A stretch of 64,000 nt of DNA. Source: Stenotrophomonas maltophilia D457. GTDB lineage: Bacteria > Pseudomonadota > Gammaproteobacteria > Xanthomonadales > Xanthomonadaceae. This document shows positions 35,691 to 44,476 of the stretch, in pieces (the stretch's first letter is position 1; the number at the start of each line of letters is the position of its first letter). A model generated the notes under the pieces. It did not search any database. It was given only the letters and a program-made list of their open reading frames with translations, and was not told the origin of the DNA. The translations under genes were made by a program, and so were the position numbers. The stretch spans positions 4,497,001 to 4,561,000 of the forward strand of contig NC_017671.1 of the NCBI RefSeq assembly GCF_000284595.1. Direction: 5' to 3'.

Positions 35691-37100
35691 GGTAGGCGCC
35701 AACCTTGGTTGGCACGAACCCACAGCGCCGACCAGGGTCGGCATCTACCAAAACCGGTTGCCGGCCAGCGGCCGGCACTACCCCCTGCAACAACCGCCGC
35801 ATCGCCCTGGTAGGTGCCAACCTTGGTTGGCCCGAAACCCACAGCGCCGACCAAGGTCGGCATCTACCAAAACCGGTTGCCGGCCAGCGGCCGGCACTAC
35901 CCCCTGCAACAACCGATGCATCGCCCTGGTAGGTGCCAACCTTGGTTGGCACGAAATCCACAGCGCCGACCAAGGTCGGCATCTACCAAAACCGGTTACC
36001 GGCCAGCGGCCGGCGCTACCCCCTGCAACAACCGCCGCATCGCCTTGGTAGGTGCCAACCTTGGTTGGCACGAACCCACAGCGCCGACCGAGGTCGGCAT
36101 CTACCAAAACCGGTTGCCGGCCAGCGGCCGGCACTACCCCCTGCAACAACCGCCGCATCGCCTTGGTAGGTGCCAACCTTGGTTGGCCCGAAACCCACAG
36201 CGCCGACCAAGGTCGGCATCTACCAAAACCGGTTGCCGGCCAGCGGCCGGCACTACCCCTGCAACAACCGATGCATCGCCCTGGTAGGTGCCAACCTTGG
36301 TTGGCACGAAATCCACAGCGTCGACCAAGGTCGACATCTACCAAAACCGGTTGCCGGCCAGCGGCCGGCGCTACCCCCTGCAACAACCGATGCATCGCCC
36401 TGGTAGGTGCCAACCTTGGTTGGCACGAAATCCACAGCACCGACCAAGGTCGGCATCTACCAAAACCGGTTGCCGGCCAGCGGCCGGCGCTACCCCCTGC
36501 AACAACCGATGCATCGCCCTGGTAGGTGCCAACCTTGGTTGGCACGAAATCCACAGCACCGACCAAGGTCGGCATCTACCAAAACCGGTTGCCGGCCAGC
36601 GGCCGGCACTACCCCCTGCAACAACCGCCGCATCGCCTTGGTAGGTGCCAACCTTGGTTGGCCCGAAACCCACAGCGCCGACCAAGGTCGGCATCTACCA
36701 AAACCGGTTGCCGGCCAGCGGCCGGCGCTACCCCTGCAACAACCGCCGCATCGCCTTGGTAGGTGCCAACCTTGGTTGGCACGAACCCACAGCGCCGACC
36801 GAGGTCGGCATCTACCAAAACCGGTTGCCGGCCAGCGGCCGGCGCTACCCCCTGCAACAACCGCCGCATCGCCTTGGTAGGTGCCAACCTTGGTTGGCCC
36901 GCCCACAGCGCCGACCAAGGTCGGCATCTACCAACGGCGGTTACCGGCCAGCGGCCGGCACTACCCCCTGCAACAACCGCCGCATCGCCCTGGTAGGTGC
37001 CAACCTTGGTTGGCCCGAAACCCACAGCGCCGACCAGGGTCGGCATCTACCAAAACCGGTTGCCGGCCAGCGGCCGGCACTACCCCTGCAACAACCGCCG
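35691..37100. repeat. 12-unit tandem array of GTAG hairpins with captured gene tail (116-119 bp period)
   Basis: Units begin near 35691, 35810, 35929, 36048, 36166, 36284, 36403, 36522, 36641, 36759, 36877 and 36993. Each has a hairpin GTAGGTGCCAACCTTGGTTG, an inverted hairpin GCCGACCAAGGTCGGCATCT plus AC, a third inverted arm GCCGGCCAGCGGCCGGCACT plus AC, and a segment CCCCTGCAACAACCGCCGC. That last 19-base segment equals the 3' end of the minus-strand gene at 37080-37739. Units differ by few substitutions (for example CGATGCAT in place of CGCCGCAT). The array separates two convergent genes. Confidence 0.97.
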
Positions 37101-37739
37101 CTGCAACCGCTCCACCGCACGCTGCAGCAGCACCCGGTTGCGGCCCAGCTTCATCCACTGCGGCAGGCGCGAGAACATCGAACCGTTGGTAACGCCCGCG
37201 CGCTCCCGCAGAGGCGCGGCAGCGTAGTCGTGCAGTGCCTGCAGATGGGCTTCGTTGTAGGCCCACAGCACGCCGGCCGCAGTCTTTTCGACCAGCCGCA
37301 GCGGCAAGCCAAAATGCGGATCGATCGCCTCATTGCCACGCCATCGCGACAACGTGACCTCCACCTCGCTGCTGCGTCCGCACTGACTGCAGTCCGCCGC
37401 CAGCGTCCGCAACGGCGACACTGCACGCGCACGGTGCAGCTCGGCGCGGACCCATTTGTGCCCGCAGTATCCGCAGGGACGATAGCCGCTGTAGCACACG
37501 GGCCCGACCCAGTCGCCCGCGGCACAGCAACCGCAGCCGCATCCACTGTCGAGGGCTGCGCTGCAGCCCAGGCAGCGGAAACGTCGCGATTCCGGCGTCC
37601 GCACCACCCAGCCGGGCGTATCGCAGCGGTGGCAGCGCACCGCGATGCGGTCCGAATAGCGCCACAGGGCGTGGCCGTCATCCAGATGCCGGCCCGGCAG
37701 CGGCGCAGGCCGCAGGTCGCGATTGCGCCGCACCGTCAT
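37080..37739 (-). CDS. Cysteine-rich zinc-ribbon protein of unknown function
   Basis: A 219-aa protein with several CxxC-type pairs: VRCHRCDTPG, FRCLGCSAALDSGCGCGCC, RPCGYCGHKW and ADCSQCGRSSE. Two or three zinc ribbons can be expected in the first 130 residues. The remaining part (FGLPLRLVEKTAAGVLWAYN, LPQWMKLGRNRVLLQRAVER) is helical and lacks recognised motifs. No enzyme family is evident. The final residues RRLLQG and the stop are encoded within the last unit of the downstream array; the stop TAG is the TAG of a GTAG repeat. Its start abuts the stop of the YgiC-like gene, so the two may be co-transcribed. Confidence 0.75.
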   Translation of the reverse strand: MTVRRNRDLRPAPLPGRHLDDGHALWRYSDRIAVRCHRCDTPGWVVRTPESRRFRCLGCSAALDSGCGCGCCAAGDWVGPVCYSGYRPCGYCGHKWVRAELHRARAVSPLRTLAADCSQCGRSSEVEVTLSRWRGNEAIDPHFGLPLRLVEKTAAGVLWAYNEAHLQALHDYAAAPLRERAGVTNGSMFSRLPQWMKLGRNRVLLQRAVERLQRRLLQG

Positions 37740-38917
37740 CAGACGTAGATCCGCGTCGGCGCCTCGTCGACGATCGCGTGCGGCACGAAGCGCGCACTGT
37801 CGCGGGTGATCGCGCTGTCATCCTCGCGGATGCCGATGCCGCAGGCATGGTCACCGATCACCCAACTGCCGATCAGCGGATAGCCGCCTTCGAAGCGGGT
37901 GAGCGGATGCGCACGCTGGATGATCGCCGGGCCGTCGTAGGGACCGTCACTGCGCTGGGTGCTGCCATCGGCCAGGTGCATCTCGATGTTGGCCCCTTCG
38001 CGCGAGAACAGCGGTTTGCGCACCCAGCCCGACGCCAGCGCGCTGCCGTCATCGAAATGCGCCTCCAGCAGGTTCGGATGGCCCACGTTGCGCTGCCATA
38101 GCAGCGGCAGGATGCCCTTGTTGCTCAGCACCGCCTTCCAGGCCGGTTCCAGCAGCTGCACGCCCGAGCCGGGCAGCGCGCGGCCGAATTCCTCGGCCAT
38201 CAGGTCTTCCAGCGGATACAGCTTGAACAGCGTGCCGATCACCGAGTCGTCCAGCGCGGTGAAGCGGCCGTCCTCGGACAGGCCAATGTCCTCGATGGCG
38301 ATGGCCTGCCCGAACAGGCCGGCCTGGGATGCGCAGTCACGCAGGTACTCGACCGTGCCACGGTCTTCCTCCGAAGTGCCGACCGCGCTGAAGTACAGCG
38401 GCGGCGGCAGCTGCGTGGCGAGGTCGCCGAAACGCTCGACCAGCGCTTCGTGGATCGCGTTGAACTGGTCGGCATGCTGCGGCAGGCGGCCGGCATTGCG
38501 CTGGTCTTCCAGCCACTGCCACTGGAAGAAGCTGGCTTCGAACAGCGAGGTCGGCGTGTCGTAGTTCAATTCGTACAGCTTGGCCGGGCCGGTACCGTCG
38601 TAGGCCAGGTCCAGGCGGCCATAGAGGTGCGGCTGGCGCTGGCGCCAGCTGTCGGCGATCCAGTCGCGGTAGTGCGACGGAATCGCCAGCTGGTCCATCA
38701 AGCGTTCGCTGCCGATGACATCACCGACCAGATCCAGCGCCATCTGGTGCAGCTCGGCGCTGGGGTCTTCGATGTCCTGTTCGATCTGGCGCAGGGTGAA
38801 GGCGTAATACGCGCGTTCATCCCAGTACGGCTGGCCGTCGATGGTGTGGAAGCGGAAACCCGCCTCTTCCGCGCGCGCCCGCCACTGGGCACGCTCGGCA
38901 ATCCGGATGCGCTGCAT
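37739..38917 (-). CDS. ygiC: Glutathionylspermidine synthase-like ATP-grasp protein (YgiC family)
   Basis: About 392 aa from MQRIRIAERAQWRARAEEAG. The family segments are YWDERAYYAFTLRQIEQDIE, YGRLDLAYDGTGPAKLYELN (C-terminal GspS-type ATP-grasp), WKAVLSNKGILPLLWQRNVG and RKPLFSREGANIEM with ATP-binding Lys/Arg and Glu/Asn metal ligands. The amidase half of true GspS is absent, as in E. coli YgiC/YjfC. These are ATP-dependent amide-bond ligases with undetermined substrates. It lies 7 bp after ygiB, a pairing also seen in enterobacteria. Longer in-frame starts overlap ygiB and are rejected. Confidence 0.88.
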   Translation of the reverse strand: MQRIRIAERAQWRARAEEAGFRFHTIDGQPYWDERAYYAFTLRQIEQDIEDPSAELHQMALDLVGDVIGSERLMDQLAIPSHYRDWIADSWRQRQPHLYGRLDLAYDGTGPAKLYELNYDTPTSLFEASFFQWQWLEDQRNAGRLPQHADQFNAIHEALVERFGDLATQLPPPLYFSAVGTSEEDRGTVEYLRDCASQAGLFGQAIAIEDIGLSEDGRFTALDDSVIGTLFKLYPLEDLMAEEFGRALPGSGVQLLEPAWKAVLSNKGILPLLWQRNVGHPNLLEAHFDDGSALASGWVRKPLFSREGANIEMHLADGSTQRSDGPYDGPAIIQRAHPLTRFEGGYPLIGSWVIGDHACGIGIREDDSAITRDSARFVPHAIVDEAPTRIYV

Positions 38918-38924
38918 GGGTTGA

Positions 38925-39497
38925 TCAGCCGCCGTAGCTGCCGCTGGTGCTGCGGCGTGCGCTGGTGTTGCCGAAGCCACCACGGCTGGCAGTGACCGCA
39001 CGGTTCGGCTCGCTGGTGACCGGCGCCAGGCCGGCCTTGCCAGCACCGATGCCGCTGGCGGTGTTCAGGCCACCGGTGCCGCCCGGTGCCGGGCGCGCCC
39101 AACCCGCATTCTTGTCCTGGTAAGCCGGTGCCGACGCCGGCGCCTGCGGGGCGAGGCCGCCGCGGTTACTCAGCATCTGCGACATGAAGAAGCCCATCAT
39201 CATCGGGCCGATGAACGAGGTACCGGCCGAGGTGTGCTGCTGCACGCACTGTTCCGGCTTGTAGTCCTTCTCGCAGGCTTCCTTGCTGGCGTACTTCGGC
39301 GCCGCATCGGCGGCCTGCTTCTGCGCTTCAGCGAACGCATTGCGGCACGACGACGGATCGCCGGTGGCCTCGGTGCAGGCCTCCACCGAGGTATACAGGC
39401 CTTCCTGCACCTTCACCTCCGGCTCCTTCTGGCAGGCGGTGAACAGCAGCGGCGCGGCGCTCATCAGCAGCAGCGCGGTGGTGCGGGAACGTTTCAT
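38925..39497 (-). CDS. ygiB: YgiB-like lipoprotein (DUF1190)
   Basis: A 190-aa predicted lipoprotein: MKRSRTTALLLMSAAPLLFT precedes a Cys at 22, giving a plausible lipobox. The DUF1190 core has regularly spaced Cys residues (TSVEACTEATGDPSSCRNAF and KYASKEACEKDYKPEQC), then a Met/Phe-rich segment (SFIGPMMMGFFMSQML) and a Gly/Ser/Ala-rich C-terminus. E. coli YgiB is encoded with YgiC, exactly as here. The function is unknown; an envelope role with the ATP-grasp partner is inferred. The ATG at 39497 gives the lipobox; the longer frame crosses two repeats. Confidence 0.88.
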   Translation of the reverse strand: MKRSRTTALLLMSAAPLLFTACQKEPEVKVQEGLYTSVEACTEATGDPSSCRNAFAEAQKQAADAAPKYASKEACEKDYKPEQCVQQHTSAGTSFIGPMMMGFFMSQMLSNRGGLAPQAPASAPAYQDKNAGWARPAPGGTGGLNTASGIGAGKAGLAPVTSEPNRAVTASRGGFGNTSARRSTSGSYGG

Positions 39498-39606
39498 GGC
39501 CTCATGCCCTGTCGACGGATCAATGCCCCAATGATGCCAAATCCGGGCCAGCAACCGGAATCGGCAAAGTGCGAAAGATGAACGGACTTTCATTTTCGTC
39601 GGCATT

Positions 39607-39645
39607 GGGGTCAGAGCCCATCGCGCCGCGATGGGATCCGACCCC
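39607..39645. repeat. GGGGTC palindrome (second copy at 54456)
   Basis: GGGGTCAGAGCCCATCGCG and the complementary right arm ending GATCCGACCCC form a long imperfect hairpin. The outer arms GGGGTCAG/GATCCGACCCC recur at 54456-54494 with a different inner stem. This suggests a repeat family with conserved ends. Confidence 0.75.
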
Positions 39646-39663
39646 AGGCGACGCACCGCTCTG

Positions 39664-39687
39664 GTAGGTGCCAACCTTGGTTGGCAC
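39664..39687. repeat. Single GTAG hairpin
   Basis: GTAGGTGCCAACCTTGGTTG plus GCAC is the same as hairpin 1 of the array units at 35.7-37.1 kb but stands alone here. Confidence 0.85.
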
Positions 39688-39905
39688 ACATCCCGCGGCG
39701 CCCGGTCATGCCCGGCGCGCGCAGCCAAGTCTCCGGCAAGAAGCCCCCTTGTTGTTCAAGGGGGCGCGCCGAAGGCGCGGGGATAAGGGGAAATGCGCGG
39801 ACCGCCAAGCCGCTGCAAGCGGTGAAGGTGGTTGCAGCAGCAACCGAAAAAATTGGCCATGATCGGCTGACCCCCACGTCGTACGGCCCGCCCGTTCCGC
39901 CCGCC
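39688..39905 (+). promoter_or_regulatory. ilvD upstream region with two stem-loops
   Basis: Together with the two repeats before it this fills the 408 bp between ygiB and ilvD. GCCCCCTTG/CAAGGGGGC (39743-39765) is a perfect 9-bp stem with a TTGTT loop, closely followed by the small stem GCGCGCC/GGCGCG. Neither is followed by a T run, so they are not clear terminators. No leader peptide rich in branched-chain codons was recognised, so classical attenuation is unsupported. Possible mRNA leader structure. Confidence 0.35.
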
Positions 39906-41744
39906 ATGCCCGAATACCGTTCCCGCACCTCCACCGCCGGTCGCAACATGGCCGGCGCCCGCGCCCTGTGGCGCGCCACCGGCATGAAGGACGGCGACTT
40001 CCACAAGCCGATCATCGCCATCGCCAACTCCTTCACCCAGTTCGTGCCCGGCCACGTGCACCTGAAGGATCTCGGCCAGCTGGTCGCGCGCGAGATCGAA
40101 CAGGTCGGCGGCGTCGCCAAGGAATTCAACACCATCGCCGTGGACGACGGCATCGCGATGGGCCACGACGGCATGCTGTATTCGCTGCCCAGCCGCGAGA
40201 TCATCGCCGACGCCGTGGAGTACATGGTCAACGCGCACTGCGCCGACGCGCTGGTGTGCATCAGCAACTGCGACAAGATCACCCCCGGCATGCTGACGGC
40301 CGCGCTGCGCCTGAACATCCCGGTGGTGTTCGTCTCCGGCGGGCCGATGGAAGCGGGCAAGACCAGGCTGTCCGAGCACAAGCTGGATCTGGTCGATGCG
40401 ATGGTGGTGGCCGCCGATGACAGCGCCTCCGACGAGAAAGTCGCCGCGTTCGAGCGCAGCGCCTGCCCCACCTGCGGGTCCTGCTCGGGCATGTTCACCG
40501 CCAACTCGATGAACTGCCTGACCGAGGCGCTGGGCCTGTCGCTGCCCGGCAACGGCACCACGCTGGCCACCCACGCCGACCGTGAGGCGCTGTTCCGCCG
40601 CGCCGGCCGCCTGATCGTCGAACTCTGCCATCGCTGGTATGGCGGCGAAGACCCCAGCGCACTGCCGCGCGGCATCGCCACCCAGGCCGCGTTCGCCAAT
40701 GCGATGACCCTGGACATCGCCATGGGCGGCTCCACCAATACCATCCTGCATCTGCTGGCCGCCGCACAGGAGGCGGAGGTCGACTTCGACCTGACCCACA
40801 TCGACGCGCTGTCGCGGCGCGTGCCGCAGCTGTGCAAGGTGGCGCCGAACACGCCGAAGTACCACATCGAGGATGTGCACCGCGCCGGCGGCGTGTTCGG
40901 CATCCTCGGTGAGCTGGACCGCGCCGGCCTGCTCGATACCACGGTGCCGACCGTGCACAGCGCCAGCCTGGCCGACGCGCTGGAACGCTGGGACGTGGTG
41001 CGCAGTGACAACGACACCCTGCATGCCTTCTTCAAGGCCGGCCCGGCCGGCATCCCCACCCAGGAGGCCTTCAGCCAGGCCACGCGCTGGCCGACCCTGG
41101 ACATGGACCGCGCCGAGGGCTGCATCCGCTCGCTGCAGCATGCGTACTCACTGGAAGGCGGCCTCGCCGTGCTGCGTGGCAATCTGGCCGTGGATGGCTG
41201 CGTGGTGAAAACCGCCGGCGTGGACGAATCGATCCACGTGTTCGAAGGCCCCGCGCGTGTCTATGAAAGCCAGGACGCGGCCGTCGCCGGCATCCTCGCC
41301 GACGAGGTGCAACCGGGTGAGGTAGTGGTGATCCGCTACGAAGGGCCGAAGGGCGGCCCCGGCATGCAGGAAATGCTCTACCCGACCAGCTACCTGAAGT
41401 CGAAGGGACTGGGCAAGCAGTGCGCGCTGCTCACTGATGGCCGCTTCTCCGGCGGCACCTCGGGCCTGTCGATCGGCCACGTCTCGCCGGAAGCCGCCAG
41501 CGGCGGCACGATCGGTCTGGTGGAGAACGGCGACCGCATCCGCATCGACATCCCCGCCCGCCGCATCGACCTGCTGCTGGATGAGGCCACGCTGGCCCAG
41601 CGCCGCGCCGACGCCGACGCACGTGGCTGGAAACCGCGCGCGCCACGCCCGCGCAAGGTCACCAGCGCGTTGAAGGCCTACGCCCTGCTGGCCACCAGCG
41701 CCGACAAGGGCGCCGTACGCAACACCGCCCTGCTCGGCGATTGA
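39906..41744 (+). CDS. ilvD: Dihydroxy-acid dehydratase
   Basis: A 612-aa enzyme for the third common step of valine, leucine and isoleucine biosynthesis: dehydration of 2,3-dihydroxy-3-methylbutanoate and its homologue. It is closely similar over its whole length to E. coli IlvD, starting MPEYRSRTSTAGRNMAGARA. Fe-S cluster cysteines are seen in CISNCDKITPGM (Cys122) and ERSACPTCGSCSGMF (Cys187, 190, 193). Other motifs are AMGGSTNTILHL and RYEGPKGGPGMQEML. The ATG at 39906 matches the family start. It converges with dinG across a perfect palindrome. Confidence 0.97.
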   Translation: MPEYRSRTSTAGRNMAGARALWRATGMKDGDFHKPIIAIANSFTQFVPGHVHLKDLGQLVAREIEQVGGVAKEFNTIAVDDGIAMGHDGMLYSLPSREIIADAVEYMVNAHCADALVCISNCDKITPGMLTAALRLNIPVVFVSGGPMEAGKTRLSEHKLDLVDAMVVAADDSASDEKVAAFERSACPTCGSCSGMFTANSMNCLTEALGLSLPGNGTTLATHADREALFRRAGRLIVELCHRWYGGEDPSALPRGIATQAAFANAMTLDIAMGGSTNTILHLLAAAQEAEVDFDLTHIDALSRRVPQLCKVAPNTPKYHIEDVHRAGGVFGILGELDRAGLLDTTVPTVHSASLADALERWDVVRSDNDTLHAFFKAGPAGIPTQEAFSQATRWPTLDMDRAEGCIRSLQHAYSLEGGLAVLRGNLAVDGCVVKTAGVDESIHVFEGPARVYESQDAAVAGILADEVQPGEVVVIRYEGPKGGPGMQEMLYPTSYLKSKGLGKQCALLTDGRFSGGTSGLSIGHVSPEAASGGTIGLVENGDRIRIDIPARRIDLLLDEATLAQRRADADARGWKPRAPRPRKVTSALKAYALLATSADKGAVRNTALLGD

Positions 41745-41754
41745 TGCCGATCCG

Positions 41755-41775
41755 GTAGTGCCGGCCGCTGGCCGC
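41755..41775. repeat. Truncated GTAG half-palindrome
   Basis: GTAGTGCCGGCCGCTGGCCG matches the first arm of the dyads at 27182 and 28155, but the second arm is missing. It is interrupted just before the GGGGACGG-type palindrome at 41784. Confidence 0.75.
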
Positions 41776-41783
41776 CATCTGGG

Positions 41784-41848
41784 AAAAGGGGACGGAGGGG
41801 ATTAAGTCGTTTGTGCCTCAAACGACTTAATCCCCTCCGTCCCCTTTT
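41784..41848. terminator. Perfect palindrome with 30-bp arms between convergent ilvD and dinG
   Basis: Left arm 41784-41813, loop TGCCT, right arm 41819-41848, with no mismatch. Arms contain GGGGACGGAGGGGATTAAGT on the left. Both strands have four or more A before and T after the stem, so it should terminate transcription from both directions. The same arm recurs singly at 57145, 58333 and (inverted) 59154, the last two flanking the RAYT gene. It is therefore also a dimer of that repeat family. Confidence 0.85.
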
Positions 41849-41849
41849 T

Positions 41850-43952
41850 TCAGCCGATCACGCGCTTGAACGGCGGCAGCGCGTCGATGATGCGCTTGCC
41901 GTAGCGGCGGGTCAGCAGCCGCGAATCAAGAATGACCACGCGGCCGGTGTCGGTGGAGGTGCGGATCAGGCGGCCGGCGAACTGGGTCAGCGTGCGCAGC
42001 GCATGCGGAATGGCGATCAGGTTGAACGCGTTGAGCCCGCGTCCCTCGAACCACTCGCTGAGGGTGGCGGTCTGTGGGTCGGTCGGCACGGCGAACGGCA
42101 CCTGGGTGATCACCACCGTGGTGCAGGCCTCGCCGGGCAGGTCGAGGCCCTCGCCGAACGAGTTCAGGCCGAACAGCACCGAGCCCTCGCCTGCCTCGAC
42201 ACGCCTCAGGTGTTCCTCGATCAGCCGGGTCTTGGACATCTCGCCCTGCACCAGCACCTGCTTGCGGCGCGCGGCCGGCATCAGCCCGGCCACCTTCTCC
42301 ATCTTCCAGCGCGAGGTGAACAGCACCATCGAGCCCTTGGCCCAGTCCAGTTCGGTGTCCAGGTAGCGCGCCACTTCGCGCGGGTGGCCTTCGCGGTCGT
42401 CCGGCGTGACCGGGAACTTCGGCACGATCAGTTCGGCCTGGTTGGGCAGGTCGAACGGCGACGACAGCGAGACCATCTCGGCCTCTTCCGGAATGCCGTT
42501 GTCGATCGCCAGCGACTGGAAGTCGCCACCGCCGGTCAGCGTCGCCGAGGTCATCACCACCGAGTCCACTTCATCCCACAGCAGCTTGCGCAGCACGTGC
42601 GCGGCCGACACCGGCGAACCGTGCAGCACCAGGTCGCCATCGCGGGTGGCAGTCACCCAGCGCGCCATCGGCGGCGCGCCGTCCTTGTCTTCGCGGCGCC
42701 ACGCCTGCCACAGGTTGTACTGCTGCTCGATCATCTCCAGCGCCATGCCCAGGTTGCGCTGCAGGCGCTCGCGCGCGGCATCGTCCGGCTTGCCCTTGGC
42801 CACCTGCGTGGTGGCCGCATGGGCCCAGTTGTAGAGGCTGCGGGTATCGTCGGCCAGTGCCTCGATCGGCTCGCGCCAGGCCTCGGGCAGGCGTCCATTG
42901 GCCGCGCGCCACATCGGCTCTTCGTCCGCCGGCGCCGGCATCCACACCCGCTCGATGTGATCACGGAACGCGCGCAGCTGCTTGGCCACGTTGCTGGCGA
43001 CTTCGATCGCTTCGTTGGGCAGCAGGTTGCCCAGCCGGTCCTTGTCGACCGCGCGGTACGCACCGGCGATCAGGATCTGCAGGCGGCCGGTGCGCTTGGC
43101 CATCTCGTCCAGCGCGAGGCTGGCCGCGCCCTGGTCGATCGCCACGTTGCCGATGTGATGGCCTTCGTCCAGCACCAGCAGCATGTCCGAGGGCGGCGCG
43201 ATCAACGGCTGGCCGTTGTCGCTGTCACCGATCGACAGCGCCGACAGCAGCAGCGCGTGGTTGGTGACCACGATCTGTGCGTCGCGCACCGTATTGCGCG
43301 AGCGCAGCACCGCGCACTGCGCCGAATAGGCGCAGCGTCGCCCGGCACAACCCGAGGCCGGCGTGGTGATGCGGCTGCGCAGGCCGGGACTGATGGTCTC
43401 CGGCGCATTGTCGATATCGCCATCCCAGCTGCCGCTGGTGAAGGCGTCGGTCAGGCGTTTGGCGATGTCCATCTCGATCGGCGCCAGCGGCCGGTCGAAC
43501 AGTGGCGCGTCATCCTCGAACATGCCGCCCTGCGAGCCCTCGCCCTGCGCCTCGGCGGCATTGCGCGTGCACAGGTAGCGGGTGCGTCCCTTGGCCAGCG
43601 CCACGGTCGCTTCCAGGCCGGTGGCCTTCAGGAAATTCGGGATATCGCGCTCGACCAGCTGCGACTGCAGCGCCACGGTGCCGGTGCTGATCACCAGCTT
43701 CTTCTTGGTGGCCAGCGCGATCGGCACGCCTGCGGTGAGGTAGCCCAGGCTCTTGCCGACGCCGGTCGGCGCCTCGACCACGCCAACGCCACCGCTTTTC
43801 GACAGCGCGCGCGACACCACGCCGATCATCTGGCTCTGCGAGCGACGGGTGGAGAAGCCGGGGGTATTGGCCTGCAGCGTCGTGTACGCCTTGCGGATCG
43901 CGTCCTTCAAGGTGTCATCGAGCGTGCGCGGAGCGGCGACGGTTTCGGTCAC
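41850..43952 (-). CDS. dinG: ATP-dependent DNA helicase DinG
   Basis: A 700-aa XPD/DinG superfamily 2 helicase. Walker A lies in EAPTGVGKSLGY (about residues 60-71), and the DEAH-type box is LVLDEGHHIGN. Cysteines for the [4Fe-4S] cluster are in RTRYLCTRNAAE and SGCAGRRCAYSAQCAV, and the late motif QFAGRLIRTSTDTGRV is present. DinG unwinds 5'-to-3', resolving R-loops and other structures during replication conflict and DNA damage. The GTG at 43952 gives MTETVAAPRTLDD, a better match than longer ATG starts. It is probably co-transcribed after aroE and a small membrane protein. Confidence 0.93.
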   Translation of the reverse strand: MTETVAAPRTLDDTLKDAIRKAYTTLQANTPGFSTRRSQSQMIGVVSRALSKSGGVGVVEAPTGVGKSLGYLTAGVPIALATKKKLVISTGTVALQSQLVERDIPNFLKATGLEATVALAKGRTRYLCTRNAAEAQGEGSQGGMFEDDAPLFDRPLAPIEMDIAKRLTDAFTSGSWDGDIDNAPETISPGLRSRITTPASGCAGRRCAYSAQCAVLRSRNTVRDAQIVVTNHALLLSALSIGDSDNGQPLIAPPSDMLLVLDEGHHIGNVAIDQGAASLALDEMAKRTGRLQILIAGAYRAVDKDRLGNLLPNEAIEVASNVAKQLRAFRDHIERVWMPAPADEEPMWRAANGRLPEAWREPIEALADDTRSLYNWAHAATTQVAKGKPDDAARERLQRNLGMALEMIEQQYNLWQAWRREDKDGAPPMARWVTATRDGDLVLHGSPVSAAHVLRKLLWDEVDSVVMTSATLTGGGDFQSLAIDNGIPEEAEMVSLSSPFDLPNQAELIVPKFPVTPDDREGHPREVARYLDTELDWAKGSMVLFTSRWKMEKVAGLMPAARRKQVLVQGEMSKTRLIEEHLRRVEAGEGSVLFGLNSFGEGLDLPGEACTTVVITQVPFAVPTDPQTATLSEWFEGRGLNAFNLIAIPHALRTLTQFAGRLIRTSTDTGRVVILDSRLLTRRYGKRIIDALPPFKRVIG

Positions 43953-44119
43953 GCCGGGAACTACCGTAGCTGGATCAGGCCGGTCATTGTCGCATGGCCG
44001 GCCGCGTTCACTGTTGCTGGCACCCTGAACGAGCCAGCGACGACGCCCGCCGGCGCGCACGGTCCGAAGCCCGCGCCGCACAGGGGCGAAACACGCCGGG
44101 CGTGGCCCGGCGCCAGCGC

Positions 44120-44473
44120 TCAGGCGACCGGGGCGGGACGGCTACGCAGCAGGCGCACCAGCGCCCACACCAGCAGCACCACGCCGATGGCCTCGACCAT
44201 CGCCAGCGCGAAGTGCACCACGCCGAAGATGGCGCTCATGCCCGAGATGGCGCTGAAGTTGCCGCTGCTGACCAGCCACATCGGCAGCATGCCCGCCGCC
44301 AGGCCACCCAGGCTGGACAGCAGCAACAGCAGCAGGCCGACCAGCGCGCCGGTGCGGGTGGCATCGCGCGGCGCACCGACCACCCAGACCAGGCCGACGC
44401 ACAGCGCGATCAGCACCGGCAAGCGCACGCCGACCATGCTCAGCACGGTCACCATCAGGGTTGTGCTGTCCAT
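44120..44473 (-). CDS. Small four-helix membrane protein
   Basis: A 117-aa hydrophobic protein with about three to four membrane helices (LPVLIALCVGLVWVVGAP; ALVGLLLLLLSSLGGLAAG; VHFALAMVEAIGVVLLVWAL). No recognised domain. It begins 3 bp after the aroE stop and lies 167 bp before dinG. Codon pattern and tight spacing to aroE support a real gene. Function unknown. Confidence 0.75.
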   Translation of the reverse strand: MDSTTLMVTVLSMVGVRLPVLIALCVGLVWVVGAPRDATRTGALVGLLLLLLSSLGGLAAGMLPMWLVSSGNFSAISGMSAIFGVVHFALAMVEAIGVVLLVWALVRLLRSRPAPVA

Positions 44474-44476
44474 CGG

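Noticed and set aside
35691..37100. CRISPR array
   Set aside because: Repeats are contiguous and palindromic, with no unique spacers and no cas genes nearby.
35695..37266. Many overlapping reading frames on both strands in the tandem array, with repeated peptides such as NRLPASGRHYPLQQP
   Set aside because: They only reflect the repeat period and high GC. They lack ribosome sites and any domain, and the frame shifts between units of 118 and 119 bp.
39688..39905. Leader-peptide attenuator for ilvD
   Set aside because: No short frame rich in Leu/Val/Ile codons and no terminator with a T run in the leader.
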